NCBI GenBank assembly: GCA_003260075.1
Contig: QLIY01000015.1
Location: 62,001 to 126,000, forward strand
DNA: 64,000 nt
Source of the DNA: Phallusia mammillata
Taxonomy: Eukaryota > Chordata > Ascidiacea > Phlebobranchia > Ascidiidae
Reading direction: 5' to 3'
The notes beneath the pieces are model-generated. The model made no database searches and was not told the origin of the DNA. It worked only from the letters and a program-made list of their open reading frames with translations. Below, piece by piece: positions 1 to 10,244 of the stretch (its first letter is position 1; each line of letters starts with the position of its first letter). A program made the translations under genes and the position numbers.

Positions 1-2246
1 GTTTTAATAATGTAGTTTACAAACATTTCTACCCAACAACACAATGCCACTACCACATATACTGCACCTAATAACGCAATAATCATTTCAATCACTTGCG
101 GAAATCTTTGTTTACATACCACGATGATATTAAATACTGCAACTGTATACTATTGTTGTTAACACTACTAATAGTTCACAGCCAGCAATTTTTTTTACTG
201 CTTGCATAAACTCCTGTTGTTTAAAGCACAGTTGACAGTTTGCACTAAGGATGACAACAGTGATTGTTAAAACGTCTGCAAGATGGATTATATATATGCA
301 AGTTCTCTGGTTATGTTTGTAAAAAAAATACATTAAAAAAAGTCCGTGTATAGTGTTCCTAATTCATATTTTTAAGCATTAATTTCGGACAAAAAAATTT
401 TTCAAAAGAGAAAAAAAAAGAATTTTGTACCGGAAGTGTAGCGGAAATTGCAATATTTATATTTAACCCTTGATACAGACAAAACCGTGCAAAAAACTCC
501 TGCCCGCCGATTAGATAATTTAAGAATAAGCCCGCCAGTATCATAACGGTCACGATTAACTAATAGGAAATACCAGATGCATTTCCGGTGCGTTAAGCGA
601 CTGTCCGATTTGCTATTGTTAACCTTGCATCGCGATAAAGTTTATTTATATTGTGTTTATTTTTGTACACGTGGCAACTTGGTCAAACGACTTATTTAGC
701 ATGCTTAGTTCAGTTGTTGTTGGGTTCGCTCATGTGGCTTGCTTATGTGAAAGGCTTGTATTTTTTTATATTTATGTTTATTAATAATTAATTTTTGTGA
801 TTCTATTTGAATAAGGTAATACAAAAAGTTTACAGGCAATCATAATAAAATCGAACATATTTGTCCAGTAGATTTAGGAAATTCGATTATAATTGTTTTA
901 ACGATCGGATCATATATGAAGTGCTAGGCCCTGCTAATAAACACGACTTGTTTTTTTGCCCAAATCCATTCCCAGTTAGCAATAATCGCTACAGGCCTAA
1001 ACATGGTCCAGCAGTTTCAATCTGTACTTACATTCGATTGGCTGCTAACGAGTAAGACGGGCGAGGTATTTCGACTGGGGTTCGGATTTGATTCGGACCT
1101 GAGTTACCTCCTTTATGCGACAATGCGCTAACTTTGAGGGCTTATTAGGGCCGAACTTTTAGCTGGTAATTTCCGTTTCGGGCCCCAATTTCAACCTATT
1201 TAACAGTATATCTCCAGAAATGCTGACAGTTAGAGCATTTTGATCTTATTAGTTGAGCACTTGTCAGAGTTGTTCAACTAAAGTTTGTTTTACATGTAGT
1301 AGTATAGAATTTGTATGTGTCAAACAACCTTTCTTTATAAGCTATGTGTTACACAGTCTACTCACGGTTGTACAGCAATCAGTGGATCATGTAAAAGTTG
1401 CACAGATGATTGGGGATTGGCAGTTGTTGGCATTCCAGGAAGCGAAACGGAAACTACAGAAAAAAATGTATAACAAATTAAAAATTGTAAAACACTAAAC
1501 AAGACTTCTTGCAACCACTGTAATAGAATCTTGGCCTAATTCGGACAAAACATAAGGTACAAATTATTTGTAATGTGGTAAGACTTTAACTAATCGACAT
1601 CAGTTAATCCGGAAAAATTTTCAGACCAAACATGTCCGGATTAACCGAGGTGTACTATATGTATTTAAACGAAAAGGTTCAGACAGAAAAGAAATAAATC
1701 ATGTGTTACTGTTCCCATGTTTATTTAAAACGTTTAATTTTTAGTCCCGTCGATTTTATTTCTAACCTCCTGGAGTTAGATTTTAATTGCGTTCACAATT
1801 CGTTCGCATGTAGACATTATACGTCCCATCTGTTCTGCTGGGTAAAGTTATAAGCCTCACTAACAACTGCTAACAAACAGTTTTACAATGAATAACATAC
1901 CCCCCCCCCCATGTGTTACTGTTCCCATGTTTATTTAAAACGTTTAATTTTTAGTCCTGTCGATTTTATTTCTAACCTCCTGGAGTTTGATTTTAATTGT
2001 GTTCACAATTTGTTCGCATGTATACATACATTATACGTCCCATCTGTTCTGCTTGGTAAAGTTATAAGCCTCACTAACAACTGCTAACAAACAGCTTTAC
2101 AATGAAAAACATCATAAAATATTAAGAAACAATAGTATCTAACATCACAGCATGCTGCTTACAATCGCGGGTTTGGGATTATGTTAAGACCAGCACATTC
2201 TGTAAAGAGTTGAGAACCAGTAGTTTTCTATTAGTAAGCAATCTAC
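1..2246. other. non-coding stretch left of FKBP15-like exon 9
   Basis: No exon with family resemblance is visible on either strand, although the FKBP15-like reading frame should continue leftward from 2247. Positions about 1066-1195 hold a GGGCC-rich dispersed repeat related to stretches near 10975, 28215, 36790, 47440 and 52700. Positions 1700-1899 and 1911-2110 are near-identical copies separated by a C run at 1900-1910. A short plus-strand open frame at 1253-1498 has no recognisable similarity and is not called. Confidence 0.6.
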
Positions 2247-5200
2247 CTTGGTCCGGTATGGAGGGCAGTTGCTCTTGGGCAGCAGCTAGTGGCACAGATT
2301 CAACGGAACCTCCACTTTTCACAGATGATGAGTCTTTGGACTGCTTCAACTAAACACAGCAAAAAGCAAGTGTTATTTTTATACACTATTAACCATTTAT
2401 GGTATATATAGCACTAATACTTCTGCAAGCTGCTGGGGTACATATGCTGACTTATGTAGACTAAAACAGGCAATCACATACAAGTTGTATGCATAGGAGT
2501 CATACATTACAACTAGAGTGTCTGGCTAATCAGATTCAGATAATCCAGTTAATAGCATAAAGCAGCTGGGTAAATTCGTTATACAGTTAAACATATTTGC
2601 CTCTATACAAAATTTCGCAATTGCTACCCCCCCCCCAACCTCCACTTTTCACAGATGATGAGTCTTTGGACTGCTTCAACTAAATACAGCAAAAACAAGT
2701 GTTATTTTTATACACTATTAACCATTGATAGTATACATAGCACAAATACTTCTGCAAGCTGCTTGTGTGCATATGCTGACTACATAAAGTAGTTTTGGAA
2801 ATTTGGTTATGCGATTAAACATATTTCTTTGTATATGTATGTAACAAGTGGTGGGATTCAGACAGTTCTATAGAACCGTCTTACAAAATTTTATGATATT
2901 AGTGAATCGTTTAGCATTACTGGTTACTGTCATTGGACTTTTTGTAAAAGAACCGGTTGAAAATTATGACTTTTGTGATAGAACCGGCTAGCAAAAAATT
3001 TTATTTCCACCACTGCATGTAACTGCTGAAATTATGCAATTACTAGACCTTGCTTTCTGCCAAAGTTAACAAAAGGGGTTTTAAATTTCATCTACCAAGC
3101 ATTTTAATATTCGACTACCAGTAGTTTTAATTTTGATTTAGTCGCAAAACTATGGTGCTTAGTGAATGTACACATACTCAACAATAGCAAGATTATGTAA
3201 TGTATAAATACAAAAACCTAACATTCATGTGTCTAACTTTGTTGGCATATGTTACGAAAATGTAAAATTCGAAATACAGTAGTGATACTTGTTGTACTTA
3301 CCCTCAGTAAATCAACTTCAAAGACGAGAGTGGAATTTGCAGGAACTTTGGTCCCAACTTGTTTTTGTCCACCCCCCCCCCTGTTCCAAAAAAGGATTTG
3401 GATTTCATTTACAAAGGATTTTAATATTCGACTACCAGCAGTTTTAATTGTGATTTGTATAAAAAAAAACTATAGTGCTTAATGTATCTACACATACATA
3501 TCAAGAGCAAGATTTTAAACTGTGTAAAAACGCCCCCCCCCCTTCATGTGTCTAACTTCGGTGTAATGTGTTATGAAAAAGTTAAAATACAGAAGTGATT
3601 CTTTACCCTCAGTAAATCAACTTCAAAGACGAGAGTTGAATTTGCAGGAACTTTTGAACCAACTTGTTTTTGTCCGTACGCAAGTTGAGGTGGAATTACA
3701 ATAAACCGTTTTCCACTTTTCTGCATTCCAAGCATTCCACTTTCCCAACCCTACAAAAAATGTATTTTTTTAAATGAGGAGTTACTGATTTTTTTATTGG
3801 AAACAAGGAAAAAGTGTAATTTTACAGTTGTAGCAGTAAAATGTTTATAAAACATCTGGAACACCAAACCATACAGTTTGGCACCTATTAGCACAGAAGC
3901 AACATAATAAAGGGAAAAGCATAATAAATGAGTTCAAATTTTGGTACTTTTACCACAACGGGTCGAAGTTTAGATTAGGCTTAAACTTACTAAAATGTGG
4001 AATTTATAGAGGCCAGAAATACCTTGATAACTTTTACTTTCCCAGTTTTAAAGCGAAATGTTTTTTCAGTATTATGATTGCTGTCAAACACAGTTCCAAG
4101 CGTTCCGTCAGGTGTTAGCAGCCATCCTGTGTATTTTACTTCAAGAGAATCTCCAGTTTCAGTGACTGAAGAAGCGTCTCGAGGTGTAAGATCTTGAGAA
4201 ACTACATCAGTGACAGCTTTACCCATGGTCATATATTTGGCAAGGCAGATCTGCAAAAGATTCTTGTTGATGACTGTATTTATTCAATTAAAGTTTTTTT
4301 TACAATACCGTTTGTGTGATTTACAGTATATTTTTTACCCGCACTGCATTTTGAAACAAACTGCAATTTACCCCCCCCCCTTGAGAAACTACATCAGTGA
4401 CAGCTTTACCCATGGTCATATATTTGGCGAGGCAGATCTGCAAAAGTTTCATGTTGATGACTGTATTTATTCAATTAAAGTTCTTTTACAATACTGTTTG
4501 TGTGATTTACAGTATATTTTATACCCGCACTGCATTTTGACACAAACTGCAATTATTTTGTTTTGTTTCACTACAAAAAGTCCAGTTTTGCTTAATTCAA
4601 AAATGCTTAGTTACAGTAGTATGAGCAAACAGAAAATTCTTTTTTAAAGAATATTTATAGCAGCCACAACTTACTTGTTTGGCAAAATCCACTTGTTGTT
4701 GGTTGTTTTCGAACAGAACACTCCACGTCTGTTTTTGGTCATCAGTAAAACTCGCATAGTTGTTAGCTTGTATCTGAAAATTATTTTATTGTATTAAATG
4801 TGAAGTTTGGCTTTTTAGCTTGTAAGTCCTAACAAATTGGAGTCCTGTAATCTGTCAACACTAGCCTATGTGGTCAAATGTCTTGTCACTAGCTCAACTA
4901 ATGGGAACTTTATAGGCAGGGTTGCCATACCGTCCTTATTTCTAAGATTTGTCCTTATTTTGAAGGGTTATGTCTTAGAAACGTTTATTGTCCTTATTTC
5001 TAAGAAATGTCCTTCTTTTTGACTTGCGTCCTTATTTTGTCTTATTTTCAACAATTACAAGGAACAAACTTAGTGAAATGACAGTCAAATCCCTGCTATA
5101 AGTAAAAGTAAACCTAGACCTGAGCTGTCATGAGATGCACGAAGTATTCTTTATAAACAAGGTGTTGCTGGAACAGATTGTTTCTGGTTCAAATATTGCA

Positions 5201-7608
5201 TATAATATGTCATGGCTCACCCCCCCCCCGAGATGCACGAAGTATTCTTTATAAACAAGGTGTTGCTGGAACAGATTTTTTCTGGTCCAAATATTGCAAA
5301 TATTATGTCATGGCTCGTATACATGCAAATATTTGTTCAAAAACGTTTGTTTCGTTTCGTATGAAAAGTTAATTTTTCGGTTGTCCTTATTTTTGGTTTC
5401 ATGTCGATGGCAACCCTGTTTATAGGTCAAAACAGTGTGCACTGTCTGCAGCTAACTCATCAATTTGGTAGCCAAATGTTTTAATATCTATTTATTTTAC
5501 GTTTTGCATTTTTTGTAAATAGCAAAACTAAGTGTGATAAGTTTTTAAACATTGTATGCAAAATATTGTTTAAAGCAAAATCATGTATCCTTACACTTTA
5601 CTTACTGTAAATTGAAAAGCAGTTGTAATTTGACAAGTTGAAACAGGTTTTTGTTTCGTGACATACATCAGGATCTTGTACTGAAATTAAAAACATCATG
5701 TTTAAAAAATAAACAACCTGAAATCCATTTATATTGTTGAAGCAAATCTGGTAAGCAACAAACAACACACACACAAAATATTCCAGTTGAATTAAACTGT
5801 CAAAACCAATAATCCCCCCCCCCAAAATAAACAACCTGAAATCCATTTATATTGTTGAAGCAAATCTGGTAGGCAACAAACAACGCACACACAAAATATT
5901 CCAGTTGAATTAAACTGTCAAAACCAATAAAACCCATATGATTAAACATATGGTGTTGTTATGAGTGTCAGTATGTTTAAATCATGCTGCTACAAATCAA
6001 GACCAATACATTTGACCAAGCCCCAACAGTTTCCTGCTGGAAAAGGATAATCTTACATCATTTGCAGATGGATTTCTCAAAATAGCTGCTCCCAATCTTC
6101 CCTGTTTGTTGTACTGGTTGTTCACCCTGTTAAAAAGGAAAGAAAATTTAAGATTGTAAAAAATATAGTTTCCACACAACTTTTTAAACAAGCCCTGTAT
6201 TTGTATTAACCTCATGGCTTGGGAGTGTAGAAATAGACCCCCCCCCCGGAAAGAAAATTTAAGGTTGTAAAAAATATAGTTTCCACACAACTTTTTAAAC
6301 AAGCCCTGCATTTGTATTAACCTCATGGCTTGGGAGTGTAGAAATAGTAAATAAACTTGTTTTAAACTAAACCCAGCATTTCTAGCAGTTTGTACCGTAC
6401 TTGAAAGTCATTGGTGTGCAACCTGTGGCCTCAATGTCTATTGAAAAAGGTTTGTGCAGCCCACAGAGATATTGGAATTGTAAATAAAGTGTGGCTGACT
6501 ACACTATTTCAATTCAGTGCCAGCAACCGAACTCATTTCTGACCAAATAAGTGTGACCACTTCTTTCACAGCCATAACAATGCAAATAATATCACTTGAG
6601 AATTTGATTTGTAGCTGTATATTCCATAAAAGAGTGTTTGCTAAGGCACAAAAGGCCAATGTCAAATCTTGCCATTTGTATATACATGATACATCAATAA
6701 TAAAGAGTGCATAGCCCTGCTTTAATGTAAATATTTAGGCTGTAATGCCAACAAAGCTATTCACACTTACAAGCGAAAAGCAGTAACTGCCACTGCTATG
6801 GCAACCCCAGATGTAGCAGTTTGTGATTGTTGTGGTTCTGCAACAAAAACGTAAGAAAGTTTATAAACTCTTCATTACTATAATTTGCTTCAGAAACAGC
6901 AAAATAAGCAAAATAAAACAAGATACAATCACATCAAAATAAGTACACTGAAATAGCAATTCTATTGTTAATGTAAAAGCATACCTTTTTAGATGCTCAT
7001 TTTGTCCTTACCATTTTGTTTTCCAGGTGGTTTTGGAGCTTTGTATGTCAATGATTGGTTGCTGGGTCCGCTATTCATCATTTGAGCATTCAATCCAAAC
7101 AGATTATTGAGATTGGATCTTTGGGCTCTGCAAAACAGAAGAAGAGAGTTTGTAAAAATATTATTGTGTACCTGATAAATTTGGAAAAATAGTTATGTAT
7201 AAAATACTGGTTCTACATTGCATTACACTTACCATGTCAAGAACCAGGTTCAATTTTAAGATGTTATTGGCAATTTAAGTTTTTACGTAGGTTTGCAGTT
7301 ATTAAAGGATAGGAATGTGTTATAGTTATCAAGGACAGAGCAACAAATATTCACTTGTTAATATTTATATTTAAATCCAAGTAAAAAGTGACACAGAAAA
7401 AGGAAAGAAGTTAGAAAAAAAATCATTAATTTATCATTATAACCAGTGTTGACAAATCAGCAACTTTCCACAAGCTGGCAAAGGTAGTTTAACTGGTCTA
7501 TCCATTATACTTGGTTAATAGAAAATGAAAAACATACCCTCCACCTCCTCCTGATAAAAAGTCACTCCCATCATCTTCATTTGATCCTCCAAGAGCAAGA
7601 TAATTCAT
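2247..7608 (-). CDS. FKBP15: FKBP15-like protein (WH1-like domain plus FKBP PPIase domain), 3' part missing
   Basis: FKBP15 (WAFL) family proteins carry an N-terminal WH1-like domain, an FKBP-type peptidyl-prolyl isomerase domain and a long coiled coil, and act in endosome and actin traffic. Coding exons, in order: 7538-7608, 7012-7127, 6771-6837, 6057-6126, 5606-5680, 4675-4773, 4023-4250, 3607-3750, 2247-2349; phases join without a break over 324 codons. Exon 1 gives MNYLALGGSNEDDGSDFL, like the acidic start of vertebrate FKBP15. Exons 3-6 give the WH1-like part (QYNKQGRLGAAIL, NNYASFTDDQKQTWSVLFE). Exons 7-8 give the FKBP domain (GDSLEVKYTGWLL, FDSN, KVIKGWESGMLGMQKSGKR, IVIPPQLAYG, VFEVDLL). 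Exon 9 is Ser-rich and ends in phase 1. The expected coiled coil and stop codon are not seen to the left edge, so the gene is truncated by the window, or its next intron exceeds 2.2 kb. Pieces of exons 7, 8 and 9 are repeated beside C runs (separate entries). Confidence 0.93.
2637..2679 (-). pseudogene. partial second copy of FKBP15-like exon 9
   Basis: These 43 bases repeat the first part of exon 9 (2307-2349) with its acceptor side, directly after the C run at 2627-2636. The copy stops at the run, so it cannot work as an exon. It is best read as the other haplotype's contig end, not as gene duplication. Confidence 0.75.
2846..3015 (+). mobile_element. short hAT-like foldback element, family A, copy 1
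   Basis: A 170-bp element starting AAGTGGTGGGATTC and ending in its inverse, CCACCACTG. It is flanked by TATGTAAC (2838-2845) and CATGTAAC (3016-3023), a near-perfect 8-bp target duplication as expected for hAT transposons. The interior contains the paired blocks GAACCG...CGGTTC shared with the copies at 10513, 33913, 35531, 40187, 41936 and 52984. No transposase is encoded, so it is a non-autonomous element in an intron of the FKBP15-like gene. Confidence 0.8.
3302..3371 (-). pseudogene. partial second copy of FKBP15-like exon 8
   Basis: This repeats the 3' half of exon 8 (about 3607-3676) with its donor side, and ends abruptly at a C run (3372-3381). The surrounding 3055-3371 is repeated as 3382-3532 plus 3543 onward. 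Here the second copy is itself interrupted by a C run at 3533-3542. Likely an unmerged allelic contig end. Confidence 0.75.
4381..4437 (-). pseudogene. partial second copy of FKBP15-like exon 7
   Basis: The first 57 bases of exon 7 (4194-4250) recur here after the C run at 4371-4380, followed by the same upstream intron (4438-4560 versus 4251-4368). Only an A/G difference is seen in the exon part. The copy lacks most of the exon and its donor, so it is read as an assembly duplicate. Confidence 0.75.
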
Positions 7609-8170
7609 TTTATCTAAATATGATTCACCACAATTTCTTTCTTACTTCCCTATATTTTCCAATTTTTAGCTTTCTAACACATCTGAAATTGCAGGAAGCG
7701 TTTTCTTTACCAGTATATTTGTGTGTTTACGAGAACTTAGCATTAAAGCAAAACTTTGGTCAGAAGACACACAAGTTAAATCAGCTGTTAAGGCACGTGA
7801 CCAAAGACCGCACTGATTGGCACATAAACATCATACTAAGTCAACAAACACAATCCGGTCCCCTAGAGTTTTGGCTCAACAACATTAAGCGTTTATTTCG
7901 AAAATACGTTCTAAAAACTGTTGTTTTCCGGAAAAGCATACTAGAATTTACGTTGGCTTGCAGCAAAATTAACTTCAGCCTTCAGGGTAATTTATGCCTA
8001 GCCTACTCTTTTTCCGGAAAGGCGGTTTGAATTTCGTTTGGTCGCTTTCGGTAAAAGATCTTAGCACAATCTGCAGCTGTTTTGTTAGAACGATTACCGA
8101 AAATCATAACTGACTAAAAATCGTATTCAGGGAGCTTAATTTGGTGAAAATGCAAATTCACAAAACTTAC

Positions 8171-8208
8171 CCTTTTTGCTGTTGGTGAGACGCGAGTCCC
8201 GGAAAAAC
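8171..8208 (-). other. possible 5' noncoding exon of the FKBP15-like gene
   Basis: On the minus strand a strong donor (AAAAAGG followed by GTAAGTTTTG) sits at 8170/8171. About 560 bases downstream, the coding exon with the start codon is preceded by a TTTAG acceptor 5 bases before its ATG. This fits a spliced 5' leader, but the exon overlaps the edge of a SINE and its 5' end cannot be fixed by eye. Confidence 0.3.
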
Positions 8209-8335
8209 TCCTGTCGTGGATTTGAATCGCACCGCGGCTAGATTTTTCCATCATACGCTTTGCCATAACCCCCCCCCCTGAATGCTTGGTGACCGGCTGA
8301 TTCGGTATGGCGCTTTCAATGGGCCTCGCGATCTA
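8190..8335 (+). mobile_element. tRNA-derived SINE, family S1, fragment
   Basis: It contains the 3' half of a tRNA-like head (a degenerate GTGGATTTGAATCGC B box), then the family body: TAGATTTTTCC, CTTTGCCATA, and after a C run (8269-8278) GAATGCTTGGTGACCGGCTG and GGTATGGCGC. The same body occurs at 12236, 21884, 31900, 36518 and 44345. Confidence 0.7.
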
Positions 8336-9639
8336 CTTTCTTTCTTCTTTTATTACAAATATTTAGCTTCGCAGGAAAACATATTTTAGCCTGATTTAGT
8401 TTGTCTAGTCCAGTACCCACACAAACATAACTTGAATAATTTGCATTTTGGTTTCGTAATTACCAATATGGTAACCCTTTAGTTCAGACTTCAGATAAAC
8501 ACTTCAGTTTTAACTTTTCAAAACCCCCCCCCCCCGTAATTACCAATATGGTAACCCTTTAGTTCAGACTTCAGATAAACACCAGTTTTAACTTTTTAAA
8601 AGGAATCTTTATATTCAAATCCGTGGAACGAAAACACACGTGTACATATATTAGGGAGAACTCTGGTATAATGTCTAGGGTTGCACCAAAAAAGTGGACG
8701 ATTGTACAAAAACAATTGAATTAAAGTGAGGAACTGTATTAAGAATTTGATGCATAATCTTAACAAAATAGCTAAGTCATGCTGAAAATATAAATTAGCT
8801 TTCGCTTTCAGGTGTCTTCATAAGTGTATGATAATATTATTATCAATATGATAATATTAATAAATGTTTACTATGAAGGTTTTACCATTGTTGGAACAAA
8901 AAACCAGCGGAAAAAACTTTGGCTTAGCTAAATTTAAAGGGTCCCCCCCCCCTATAACAAACACAACAACAACGAATTCACAAAAAAAACGTAAAATCGA
9001 GCCACAGAAACCTTTAAGGTGCTACTATACCTTATAGCTGTAACTTTATGTTGAAAATGGTCTAAAATGCAAAATTATACCCCTGTCGTGCATTTAACGA
9101 TTTGTACTTTAAATTTTGTTAGCTAGAAAGTGAGTAGTGCAATTTACGGTTCCTGGATTTTGAATTTTAAAAAACACAAGCCAAACCGAACCCCCCCCCC
9201 AAAATGCAAAATTATACCCCTGTCGTGCATTTAACGATTTGTACTTTACATTTTGTGAGCTAGAAAGTGAGTAGTGCAATTTACGGTTCCTGGATTTTGA
9301 ATTTAAAAAAACACAAGCCAAACCGATAAAATAAAGCAGTGAAAAGTTTTGATAAACGTTAACGTAACAAGATGATAGTTGTACTAGATGTAGCAATCAA
9401 CAACTTGTTTTGTTAACGTTTGATGGTATCGGCAAAGTTGTCAAAACAGTGTTGTTATCGCAATGCTGTCTTAAACAGCTTAGTAAATTTAAATTTCTCT
9501 GCTAAAATTAATACGTGACTGCGTAAAACACATCCAAAACATCATTTTCGCCAATCCTAATTTTTTTAAGGTAACGAATTATCCCCCTGGCCTTAAAGCT
9601 ATAATTCACTATTTTTCATTTAAAAGACTTAAAGAAATC

Positions 9640-10095
9640 TCCAAGTCAGTGACTTCTAACCGGAGAGGAATTTTAAAACTTGAGAGGAGGAATTTACTTA
9701 AATTTGTAAATGTGGTTTGAAAATAGACACATAAGCTCTGGGAATATGACCTGCAAAGTTGATAAAAGACCAAACTTTAAATGATCTTTATATGGTTTAG
9801 CATCTACTATGTAGTGTATTAGGGACGAATGAAAATGTTTTTTTAATTGTGAAGTAAGAAATTCGTCGATAAAAGTTGGAAACCTTTGTCTCTTTGGTTG
9901 TTCAAATATTGATTATAGGACCCCCCCAAAAGTGCCCCCCCCCCCGAATATGACCTGCAAAGTTGATAAAAGACCAAACTTTAAATGATCTTTGTATGGT
10001 TTAGCATTTACTATGTAGTGTATTAGGGAGGAATGAAAATGTTTTGAACTGTGAAGTAAGAAATTCGTCGATAAAGGTTGGGAACCACTGCTCTT
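9640..10095 (+). mobile_element. degenerate hAT-like element, family F, containing a duplicated segment
   Basis: The interior (GGGAATATGACCTGCAAAG, TTTAAATGATCTTTATATGG, AATTCGTCGATAAAGGTTG, GGGAACCACTG at the right end) matches the better-preserved copy at 56478-56694 and the reverse copy at 20384-20720. The central part appears twice (9742 on and 9946 on) around a C run, as at the other assembly junctions. Confidence 0.55.
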
Positions 10096-10244
10096 TGGTC
10101 GTTCAAATATTGATTACAGGACCTCCCCCCCAAAAAAAAGTGCAATACGCAAACATGCACACTGCCGGCCAATCTTCTACAACAAAACCAAGCGACAACA
10201 GTTACGACAGAACAAAACAGTGATGGCGTCATGACGACGATACG

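Larger units (their letters stand above)
7609..10244. other. intergenic region between FKBP15-like and ABHD16A-like genes
   Basis: No coding gene is supported. The stretch holds a possible FKBP15 5' noncoding exon with a donor at 8170, a SINE piece near 8190-8335, duplicated segments around C runs at 8524-8535, 9191-9200 and 9935-9945, and a run at 8943-8952 with no clear duplication. A degenerate hAT-like element lies at about 9640-10095. The ABHD16A-like 3' UTR must lie at the right end. The plus-strand frame at 7581-8030 has no recognisable domain and covers the FKBP15 upstream region. Confidence 0.6.

Noticed and set aside
1253-1498. 81-codon plus-strand frame
   Set aside because: No recognisable domain and no supporting splice context; could be a transposon relic but this cannot be shown.
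4210-4647. 145-codon plus-strand frame with internal repeat
   Set aside because: Antisense to FKBP15-like exon 7 and lengthened by the duplicated segment around a C run.
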